64,000 nt of DNA. It comes from Chloroflexota bacterium. Lineage in GTDB: Bacteria; Chloroflexota; Anaerolineae; Aggregatilineales; Phototrophicaceae. Position numbers and translations under genes: made by a program. The stretch covers positions 620,001 to 684,000 of the forward strand of contig JAIUNI010000001.1 of assembly GCA_020161935.1 (NCBI GenBank), given 5' to 3'. This document shows positions 17,941 through 24,824 of the stretch, one piece after another (positions within the stretch are counted from its first letter, which is position 1; each line of letters opens with the position of its first letter). The notes below the pieces were generated by a model. The model searched no databases. It was not told where the DNA came from and was given only the letters and a program-made list of their open reading frames with translations.

Positions 17941-18897
17941 TCACTTGCTGCCTTTGCTCAGTTTGCCCCATTGGTAACGGTCACGTGTCGCTTCCTTCGA
18001 CTTCGCCAGACGGATGCACAGATCAGCCATGTGTGTCACCATCCAGTCAAAATGGATTTTGCCCAGCGAGTTCACGTCCATATCGGGCGCGGGATTCATA
18101 AAGTCAATCGCGTAAGGGACACCGTCTTTAATCGCAAACTCAACCGTGTTCATGTCGTAGCCGAAAGCCTGAACGATCTTTTTCGAGTCCTGCACAATGC
18201 GTTCGTATAGTTCCGGCGAGAAGTCGTGCTGCTCATGGTATTTGCGTTGGCTGGGGTCGTACTTCATCACGTAGATTTCTTCTTGCCCCAAGCACATACA
18301 CCGCGCGTAATTATCCCACTGGATGAACTCTTGTAGGATCATCGTCAGCAAGCCACTTTCGTTGTAACGCCAGATCAACTCTGGAACGGTATTCACGACA
18401 TAAACTTCTTTCCAACCCCCGCCGTGTGCATCTTTCAATACACAGGGCATCCCGCCGACCTTTTCAACCAGCGCGTTCCAGTCCATCGGGTAGGTCAGGT
18501 TGCGTAAACTTTCATTGTGGACGATGCCGGGTACATAATCCTTGTTCGGCAGTACCAGCGTCTTGGGGGAAGTCACGCCGATACGGTCAACCAGTGACGC
18601 GCCGAAGAACTTATCGTCTGCCGTCCACATAAACGGGTCGTTGATAACCTTCACGCCCTGTAAGGCGGCATTTTTTAGATACGAACGATAGTAGGGGACT
18701 TCGTGGGAGATGCGGTCAACGATCACACGGTAGGGGCAGGGTTCGTTCATGCTCGTCCCGCCGATGCGGACGTACTCCGCAATCACGCCCTCATCCCGCC
18801 GGTTCACTTCTTCAATGAACGCCGGAGGCCACGACCATTCGCGCCCCACAAACAAGCCAACTTTCAAGGGTTCTTTGCTTTTCGTAGAGGTCGCCAT
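17941..18897 (-). CDS. ATP-grasp family ligase (RimK/CPS-like)
   Basis: Unnamed 318-residue protein. The N-terminal pre-ATP-grasp domain begins KVGLFVGREWSWPP; the core has MPCVLKDAHGGGWKEVYVV (phosphate loop), MILQEFIQWDNYARCMCLG (hinge) and VEFAIKDGVPYAIDFMNPAPD (acidic and Asn residues for two Mg ions: E...DFMNP), all expected for an active ATP-grasp ligase. Start: a TTG at 18912 is possible, but GGAG at 18907-18910 lies 9 bases before ATG 18897. It lies 4 bases before the permuted ATP-grasp gene, so the two are probably co-translated and may act in sequence, as in graspetide or cyanophycin-like systems. Substrate unknown. Confidence 0.82.
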   Translation of the reverse strand: MATSTKSKEPLKVGLFVGREWSWPPAFIEEVNRRDEGVIAEYVRIGGTSMNEPCPYRVIVDRISHEVPYYRSYLKNAALQGVKVINDPFMWTADDKFFGASLVDRIGVTSPKTLVLPNKDYVPGIVHNESLRNLTYPMDWNALVEKVGGMPCVLKDAHGGGWKEVYVVNTVPELIWRYNESGLLTMILQEFIQWDNYARCMCLGQEEIYVMKYDPSQRKYHEQHDFSPELYERIVQDSKKIVQAFGYDMNTVEFAIKDGVPYAIDFMNPAPDMDVNSLGKIHFDWMVTHMADLCIRLAKSKEATRDRYQWGKLSKGSK

Positions 18898-18956
18898 CGT
18901 GATTGTCTCCAATTGATGTGAGTTAGATAAGCTGAATAATATTCACCGGTATACTG

Positions 18957-19676
18957 TTAATCGTGTCCGTTGATGTACGTTTGAACCATCTTCTGCCAGT
19001 AAGGCCAATCGTGTGACCAACCGTCCCATTCCCGCAGTGCATTACCGATTTCCTTGCTCCACAATAAGCTAGAGAAGTTACGGGCGCTGCCGATAAGCCT
19101 GTCATCTCGCCCACTCGCCATAATAATATCGACATGCCGCAGGAGTGCTAAACGGTTTCCGTCATGCTCGTTGGCGATAAACTGCATTGGGTTATTCATG
19201 TATACATGGTCATCCGAATAACCATCCGTGAACCCGCGAATGTCATATAAACCGCTGAGGCCAATGATGCGGTCAACCTTATCAGGATGTCGCAAGCCGA
19301 AGCTCATCGCATGGAATGCGCCAAAGCTCGCCCCAACCGTCATCAAGAAAGGGTTACCATTTTTGTTATTCATGAGGGGTAAAACCTCATGGTATAAATA
19401 ATTGTCATACTGGGTGTGCCGCCACGCCCTCGCGCCCGGATGCACGCCGTAGTTATACCAGCTTTCCGCGTCTACACTATCCACGCAGTACACTTGCAGC
19501 CAACCGCGTTCCAGCGCTTCACCAAGTGTTCCCATCATCGCGCGGTCTTCCCATTCGTAGTACTTGCCCTTCGAGGTCGGGAAAACCAAGACTTTGGCTC
19601 CACTATGACCGAAGACCAAGAGTTCCATATCACGATTCAAAGATGGGCTGAACCAACGGTGATATTCACGGTTCAT
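18957..19676 (-). CDS. Esterase-like alpha/beta hydrolase (COG4947-like)
   Basis: Cytoplasmic 239-residue alpha/beta hydrolase. Nucleophile elbow VGASFGAFHA puts the catalytic Ser at 117; acid is probably Asp191 or Asp192 in ASGRDDR and His222 in GWSHDWPYW. The N-terminal pattern (REYHRWFSPSLNRDMELLVFG, VLVFPTSKGKYYEWED) resembles the esterase D / COG4947 group. No signal peptide. It sits between ATP-grasp genes and a subtilase gene, 12 bases from the latter, so its natural job may be to hydrolyse an ester or thioester made or needed by the ligases. Specific substrate unknown. Confidence 0.82.
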   Translation of the reverse strand: MNREYHRWFSPSLNRDMELLVFGHSGAKVLVFPTSKGKYYEWEDRAMMGTLGEALERGWLQVYCVDSVDAESWYNYGVHPGARAWRHTQYDNYLYHEVLPLMNNKNGNPFLMTVGASFGAFHAMSFGLRHPDKVDRIIGLSGLYDIRGFTDGYSDDHVYMNNPMQFIANEHDGNRLALLRHVDIIMASGRDDRLIGSARNFSSLLWSKEIGNALREWDGWSHDWPYWQKMVQTYINGHD

Positions 19677-19688
19677 GAAAGCTGTTTC

Positions 19689-20843
19689 TCATTTCGTATG
19701 TTTGGTGTCAAGTGCTGCCTGTACGGCTGCTGCGGCATTTAAAACGCCTGCCCCCTGCTGCTCAACTGGAGCGCCTTCCAATTGGCGAGCCGTGCGCGTC
19801 AGAATAGCGCGAATTTCGCGGGGTGTCAAACGAGGATTCGCTTCTAACATCTGGGCGACGACAGAACTCACAATTGGAGCTGCCACCGATGTTCCGTCCA
19901 CATGCTGGTGCTGTGTATCCACGATCTTGTGGGCGTGGATTCGCGACTCAAGAACGTGATATAAATCCTTGCCTTTTTTAAGGTCATCCTTATGAAAGCT
20001 CAGGTCAGCGTAGCCTTCCTGAATGAGCGTTTCAATATCAGCTTCGCTTGGTTTACGCAGAAGTTGCCCTAGCCAATAAGCCTCGCGTGCCACGGTTGAG
20101 TTCGGCATGATCGGCGAAGCAATCCAGTTCGCAGGTGCGACGAGTTCCGGTTTGCGGGTTCCATCATAAACCGTGCCGTAATTGTGGTGGTATAACATCC
20201 ACTTTGAGCGGTCAACCGAGTTGCAGTCATCCATACCACCCACGGTAATAGCTTCCGCTGCGCTTGCTGGGGGCAGCAGGTGGTTGACCTGCCGGTTGCC
20301 TGCCGCGACCACCACTGTGACACCGGCTTTGGTCAGCTTACGGATCGCTTTATGCAGCAGGTGATCGGGCTGGTTATAAACAAAATCACCCCCGACTGAA
20401 ACATTGACAACTCGCACATTAAAGCGCTGGTGAGTATCAATCACCCACCGCAAACCGCGCAAAATGTCAGCCTCTTTGATCTGTCCTTTAGGCGTACTGA
20501 CTTTCACCAGTACGAGACTGGCATCAGAAGCGATTCCCCGATACTTACCGTTGGAACAATGCCCGTTCCCGCAGGCGATTACGCTGGTCATCTGCCCGTG
20601 CCAACTCAGGTCGCTAATATCAAAGCCGCTGGTTTGCTCGATCACGCGGTTCGTCGATGCGTCTGCATGAACCAGTATCCGCCCTTCAATATCGGGATGC
20701 GGGTAAAAACCTGAGTCAATGAAGGCAATCGTAATCCCTTTACCAGTATAGCTTGCGCTTGCTCCTATACGTTCTGGGGTCGAAAGTAACGTAGGGTCTC
20801 CAACCTGAAAGTTGGGATAGTTCGATGTAAAGATAGGTGACAT
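19689..20843 (-). CDS. Intracellular subtilisin-like (S8) serine peptidase
   Basis: A 384-residue peptidase with the full catalytic triad: Asp43 (AFIDSGF), His82 (SWHGQMTS), Ser319 (DGTSVAAP), and oxyanion Asn183 (AAGNRQ). There is no signal peptide and only a 30-residue N-terminal lead (SNYPNFQVGDPTLL), so it is probably cytoplasmic and lacks a classic prodomain. Unusual: about 50 extra, mostly charged helical residues (about 250-305) lie between the PELVAPANW segment and the Ser motif. In other clusters, subtilases process modified peptides or mature proteins; the presence of three ATP-grasp ligases suggests this here, but no precursor peptide was found. Start has no clear ribosome site. 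Confidence 0.9.
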   Translation of the reverse strand: MSPIFTSNYPNFQVGDPTLLSTPERIGASASYTGKGITIAFIDSGFYPHPDIEGRILVHADASTNRVIEQTSGFDISDLSWHGQMTSVIACGNGHCSNGKYRGIASDASLVLVKVSTPKGQIKEADILRGLRWVIDTHQRFNVRVVNVSVGGDFVYNQPDHLLHKAIRKLTKAGVTVVVAAGNRQVNHLLPPASAAEAITVGGMDDCNSVDRSKWMLYHHNYGTVYDGTRKPELVAPANWIASPIMPNSTVAREAYWLGQLLRKPSEADIETLIQEGYADLSFHKDDLKKGKDLYHVLESRIHAHKIVDTQHQHVDGTSVAAPIVSSVVAQMLEANPRLTPREIRAILTRTARQLEGAPVEQQGAGVLNAAAAVQAALDTKHTK

Positions 20844-20929
20844 AGATCATTCAAGTTGATGAATTGGATATTACTACCCGTCCGTTAAAGTAGGGGAGAG
20901 TATTGTTGCCCTCCCGAATATGTTGGCCT

Positions 20930-22126
20930 CTAATGTGCCGATTCTTTGGGTGTCGCCACCGCTAAGAAATCATTCGAGAACCGTTGGATGTAGCTCTCGA
21001 TGAGTTCATTAACACGTTCCGCTTTGTCGGATACGGCGATCAATCCTGCGTGTTGCTTGTGGTCGGCTTTCCACACAATTTCTGGATCGTTATAGGCCGA
21101 AAGATCGGGGTACTCTTGTTTGGCGAGCGTATTAACCAGTGCGCCATACTTTTGGAAAGGTTTTGGCGGCTTATACGCCTCCCCTCGTATTGTTGCGATT
21201 TCGACCCGTGCCCACTCCGCCCACGGATTGATACCGGTCGTGTGCTCAATCAGGTCAGCAATATTGGCACCACCCACCCGTGCCGCGACCTCGAGGAAAT
21301 ACATTTCCCCATCCGCGTGTCCCTTAATATATTCCGCATGGGTCACACCATGCTCCATACCTTGTGACTTTACCAAGGCTGCATTGATAGCTTTAAGTGC
21401 CTGTGCATCTTTTGATTTTGGCGATACGGTTTGGGTCGTAAAGATACCGCCGTCATGGTAAACACTGAAAGGTGGTATACCATATTTTTGTGTACTTGAA
21501 AAAACGATCTTTCCGTCCCAAATGACAGAATCCACATGGAAAACATCACCCGGCACGAACTGTTCTAACAAGAATGCGGATTGTTGGTCGCCGAGTTGGT
21601 CAAACCAGCGCCACAGTTCTTCGGAATTATGGATCTTTTTGATGCCCATACTGCTGGCTTCAGTGCGGGGTTTCAGTACCCACGGCGCAGGCACTTTATC
21701 CATAAACTCTCGCAGCATGTCGTAGTTGAATACCGATGTGAAACTCGGTACACGCACACCATTTGCACGCGCACGCATCCGCATCGCCAGCTTATCGCGG
21801 AAGTAACGTGTATGGGTTTGCCCCATCCCCGGTAGGCGTAAATGTTCTCGTAACGTGGCAACGTTTTCAACATCATACTCGTCTAGCGCGATAATTTGGT
21901 CGATCTTATTCGAGCGAAACAAGTAACTGATGGCGTAAATCAAATCTTGAACTTTGGTCATATCTGGCATCAGAAAGACTTCATCAATGCTATCACGCGG
22001 CCATTTTTCATGCGCTAGTTTTTCTTCTGTCAGCAGTAAGACCCTCGCACCTTCTTTCTTTGCTTGACGCAAGAAAGCTTCACCTTTGAAATAGCTTGAA
22101 AGACACAATAGGGTTGGTTGCGACAT
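20930..22126 (-). CDS. ATP-grasp ligase (BacD / carbamoyl-phosphate-synthase-like)
   Basis: First gene of the cluster, 398 residues. Domain order: Rossmann-like N-terminus (LLCLSSYFKGEAF, IDQIIALDEYDVENVATLRE), then ATP-grasp with WVLKPRTEASSMGIKKI (phosphate loop), AFLLEQFVPGDVFHVDSV (hinge) and MYFLEVAARVGGANIADLIEHTTGIN (metal-binding Glu and Arg). This is the layout of ATP-grasp_4 proteins such as the dipeptide ligase BacD. It may join two amino acids or add one to a larger acceptor. Promoter TTGTCG-N16-TATTAT lies 43-70 bases upstream, back to back with that of the MarR gene. Substrates unknown. Confidence 0.85.
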   Translation of the reverse strand: MSQPTLLCLSSYFKGEAFLRQAKKEGARVLLLTEEKLAHEKWPRDSIDEVFLMPDMTKVQDLIYAISYLFRSNKIDQIIALDEYDVENVATLREHLRLPGMGQTHTRYFRDKLAMRMRARANGVRVPSFTSVFNYDMLREFMDKVPAPWVLKPRTEASSMGIKKIHNSEELWRWFDQLGDQQSAFLLEQFVPGDVFHVDSVIWDGKIVFSSTQKYGIPPFSVYHDGGIFTTQTVSPKSKDAQALKAINAALVKSQGMEHGVTHAEYIKGHADGEMYFLEVAARVGGANIADLIEHTTGINPWAEWARVEIATIRGEAYKPPKPFQKYGALVNTLAKQEYPDLSAYNDPEIVWKADHKQHAGLIAVSDKAERVNELIESYIQRFSNDFLAVATPKESAH

Positions 22127-22168
22127 TTGAACATCCTATGCGTATTGCACGTTAAGAATAAGGTGCAA

Positions 22169-22196
22169 ATAATAGCACTGGAAAGGTAAACGACAA
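22169..22196 (-). promoter_or_regulatory. Promoter of the ATP-grasp cluster
   Basis: On the minus strand, TTGTCG (22196-22191), 16-bp spacer, TATTAT (22174-22169), giving a start near 22162 and a leader of about 36 bases before the ATP-grasp gene at 22126. Confidence 0.55.
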
Positions 22197-22235
22197 AATC
22201 GAACTGTACTTTTGATCAGTTTCAGAGGTTATCTA

Positions 22236-22264
22236 TTGACGATGCTTACCAATCCTACTATCAT
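22236..22264 (+). promoter_or_regulatory. Promoter of the MarR-ABC exporter operon
   Basis: TTGACG at 22236-22241, 17-bp spacer, TATCAT at 22259-22264; predicted start about 22271, directly at a 19-bp palindrome. Confidence 0.7.
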
Positions 22265-22271
22265 TTGTTCT

Positions 22272-22290
22272 GTTAATTAAGTTAATTAAC
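22272..22290. promoter_or_regulatory. Putative MarR operator
   Basis: Perfect inverted repeat GTTAATTAA-g-TTAATTAAC. It covers the predicted transcription start of the marR operon and ends 36 bases before its start codon. MarR dimers bind such 16-20 bp AT-rich palindromes, so autorepression is the natural reading. It is about 75 bases upstream of the divergent promoter's -35, so an effect on the ATP-grasp cluster is possible but less direct. Confidence 0.65.
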
Positions 22291-22325
22291 TCAACCCGGT
22301 TGTTTACTCCACAGGTAATACTTGA

Positions 22326-22832
22326 ATGTGTCATGACGATAGGGATCGCCACAGCGAGTCCAGCTTGGCGGAACGGTTTATGCGCGTGTTTGAAATGTCG
22401 CATCATCAGATGTCGCAGGAAAAGCAGCAGCACCATCACCATGCGTTTAAAGACTTAAGCATTAACAAATTGGTTGCCCTCAATATGCTCTACCGCCAGC
22501 CCGGCAGCGCGCAAAAAGAGCTGGCGGAATTTCTGCAAATTACACCGGCTGCGGTTTCGACGGCTGTCCGCGAACTCGAAAACACGGGGTTGGTTGAACG
22601 GAAGCCGGATCAAGATGATGTCCGATTGATGCGGCTTTACCTCAGTGAGAAAGCGCATCAGATCGTAGGCGAGACGATCAAACATCGGCATGATGCGATA
22701 GCCAAGTTACTTGACGTGCTGCCGTCAGAAGAACAGCACATGATTGTTACGTCATTAGAAAAGGCGCTGCAAATTCTAACAACCCGTGATGTCCCATTGA
22801 GCCTTCAATCGGATAACGAAGCCAATAGGTAA
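22326..22832 (+). CDS. MarR-family transcriptional regulator
   Basis: A 168-residue DNA-binding regulator. The winged helix-turn-helix is clear: LSINKLVALNMLYRQPGSAQKELAEFLQITPAAVSTAVRELENTGLVERKPDQDDVRLMRLYLSEK region, about residues 45-110, with the wing DQDDVRLMRLYL. The flanking N- and C-terminal helices would form the dimer interface. A His-rich stretch (QQHHHH) near residue 35-40 could bind metal but may be linker. Start ATG 22326 has only a weak ribosome site; an in-frame ATG at 22380 is an alternative. It leads an operon with a heterodimeric ABC exporter 50 bases downstream, a very common MarR-efflux arrangement, so it probably senses the exported compound. Confidence 0.92.
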   Translation: MCHDDRDRHSESSLAERFMRVFEMSHHQMSQEKQQHHHHAFKDLSINKLVALNMLYRQPGSAQKELAEFLQITPAAVSTAVRELENTGLVERKPDQDDVRLMRLYLSEKAHQIVGETIKHRHDAIAKLLDVLPSEEQHMIVTSLEKALQILTTRDVPLSLQSDNEANR

Positions 22833-22882
22833 GCGGATAGTTCTGAGTTCAATTCTGTATTGTTGCCAAAAGGAGTCTGAAC

Positions 22883-24820
22883 GTGCAAGCTCAAGCGACG
22901 CAGGGGCAAACGCGACGAGGTAGGGGCGGCGCACCATCTTCAGGTGGTCGCGGTGGATTAGGACGTGCGATAGGGTATCTCCGCAATCAGGGTTATATTC
23001 CATTGGTGGCGTATATCGCTTTACTGATTGCGACACTTGCTCAATTGGCTGTGCCACAGCTAACCCAAAACATGACCGATGCAGTCACGAATGGGTTCAT
23101 CGCGGATAACGTACTCAAAATTCCGGCTATAGTGCAGCCACTTGCGCTGGGTCAAATCGGTAAAACGCTCGATCAAGTGAGAGCGGATCAGGCAAATGCA
23201 CAAACCTTGCTTATCAACGCCGGTTTGTTTATTGTGGCGTTTGCGATTGCGCGTGGTGTGTTCTCATTCCTGCAAACCTACTACGCGGAATTGATGTCTC
23301 AAAGTGCGGCCTTCGATATGCGGAATGAGATTTTCGCGAAGGTTCAGCGCCTATCGTTCACCTATCACGACCAGAACCAAACCGGTCAGTTGATGGTTCG
23401 CGCGACTGATGATGTCGAAAAGGTGCGCTTGTTCATCGCTCAAGGGTTGATGCAAGCGGTATCGTCATTGGTTTTGATCGTGCTGATCTTGATTATCCTG
23501 TTCGCGACGAATGTACAGCTAACACTGGTTGCACTGCCGACGCTGCCCGTCGCTATGGTCGTATTCATGATTTTCGGCGCAGTCGCGCAGCCCTTGTTTA
23601 TTGCTGTGCAGCAGAAAATTTCTAGCTTGAACACCGTTCTTCAAGAGTCGCTTGCGGGCATTAAGGTGGTAAAAGCCTTTGTCCGCGAACCCTATGAAGA
23701 AGGGCGGTTTACAAAAGCGGCTGATGATGTCCTTTCAACCACCATGCGCGTCTCGCGGACTTTCACGTTCCTGTTTCCGGTGGTGTTCTTGGTCGCGCAG
23801 GTCGGGCAAGCCGGTATTCTGTACTTCGGCGGTCGGGATATTATCGGCAATAATCTGACACTCGGCGAGTATCAGAAGTTCAGCCTTTACCTCACATTCT
23901 TGTTCCTGCCGTTGGCGCAGTTGGGCTTCATCATTTCTCAGATGGCACAGGCCAGCGCGTCATCGGCGCGTATCTTTGAAATATTGGATGCCAAGAATGA
24001 TGTTGAGGATAAATCGGGTGCTGCTGAACTCAAGGCGATTGAAGGCCGCGTTGAGTTCAAAGATGTGACCTTCCGTTATGTCGGTGGCAGCGAACCTGTG
24101 CTTAAGAACGTCAGCTTTGAAGCGCAGCCGGGGCAAACAGTTGCTCTACTTGGCGCGACAGGCAGCGGTAAGACCAGCATCATCAATCTACTGCCGCGTT
24201 TCTATGACGTGACAGAAGGGCAAGTGCTGATTGATGGGCAGGATGTCCGCGATGTAACGATTGACAGCTTGCGTTCGCAAATTGGTATTGTCCTTCAGGA
24301 AACGAACTTGTTCGGCGGCTCGATCCGCGACAATATCGCGTTTGGTCGTTCGGATGCGACACTTGAAGAAGTGATCTCAGCCGCTAAAGCTGCCGCTGCC
24401 CATGACTTTATCATGACCTTCCCTGAAGGCTACGAGACACCGGTGGGTGAGCGCGGTTCGACTCTTTCGGGTGGTCAAAAGCAGCGTATCGCCATTGCTC
24501 GCGCCCTGCTGCTGAATCCGCGTCTGCTTATTTTGGACGACTCGACCAGCAGCGTTGACCTAATGACCGAGTATCACATTCAGAAAGCATTGGATAACCT
24601 GATGCACGGGCGGACGAGCTTTGTCATTGCTCAACGCATCAGCACGGTTGTCAATGCCGATCAAATCTTGGTGCTGGATAAGGGCGAAATCGTGGCGCGT
24701 GGTAAGCACGAGGAACTCATGGAAGAAAGCGCCATCTATGCTGAAATTTATCATTCGCAACTGGTTGGAGATGCGGAAGCCACTACGACCGATGCACCGA
24801 CTGTGACGGAGGCCAAGTAA
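22883..24820 (+). CDS. ABC exporter half-transporter, degenerate-site subunit
   Basis: Type IV ABC exporter, 645 residues: six-helix membrane domain (about 30-345) and C-terminal ATPase. Walker A GATGSGKTS (about 423) and signature LSGGQKQR are normal, but the residue after Walker B is Asp instead of Glu (LLILDDSTSSVD, about 550) and the H-loop His is Gln (FVIAQRIS). These changes mark the non-catalytic site of heterodimeric exporters such as BmrC/BmrD or TM287/288. The N-terminus is Gly/Arg-rich and probably flexible. The loop between helices 1 and 2 is unusually long (about 50-60 residues). Start GTG 22883 with AAAGGAG upstream. Partner is the next gene, 4 bases away. Confidence 0.95.
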   Translation: MQAQATQGQTRRGRGGAPSSGGRGGLGRAIGYLRNQGYIPLVAYIALLIATLAQLAVPQLTQNMTDAVTNGFIADNVLKIPAIVQPLALGQIGKTLDQVRADQANAQTLLINAGLFIVAFAIARGVFSFLQTYYAELMSQSAAFDMRNEIFAKVQRLSFTYHDQNQTGQLMVRATDDVEKVRLFIAQGLMQAVSSLVLIVLILIILFATNVQLTLVALPTLPVAMVVFMIFGAVAQPLFIAVQQKISSLNTVLQESLAGIKVVKAFVREPYEEGRFTKAADDVLSTTMRVSRTFTFLFPVVFLVAQVGQAGILYFGGRDIIGNNLTLGEYQKFSLYLTFLFLPLAQLGFIISQMAQASASSARIFEILDAKNDVEDKSGAAELKAIEGRVEFKDVTFRYVGGSEPVLKNVSFEAQPGQTVALLGATGSGKTSIINLLPRFYDVTEGQVLIDGQDVRDVTIDSLRSQIGIVLQETNLFGGSIRDNIAFGRSDATLEEVISAAKAAAAHDFIMTFPEGYETPVGERGSTLSGGQKQRIAIARALLLNPRLLILDDSTSSVDLMTEYHIQKALDNLMHGRTSFVIAQRISTVVNADQILVLDKGEIVARGKHEELMEESAIYAEIYHSQLVGDAEATTTDAPTVTEAK

Positions 24821-24824
24821 TCTT

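Noticed and set aside
20844..22325. Precursor peptide gene for a graspetide-like product
   Set aside because: The gaps at 20844-20929 and 22127-22325 were read on both strands and hold no credible small gene with repeated acceptor residues; one may still lie elsewhere.
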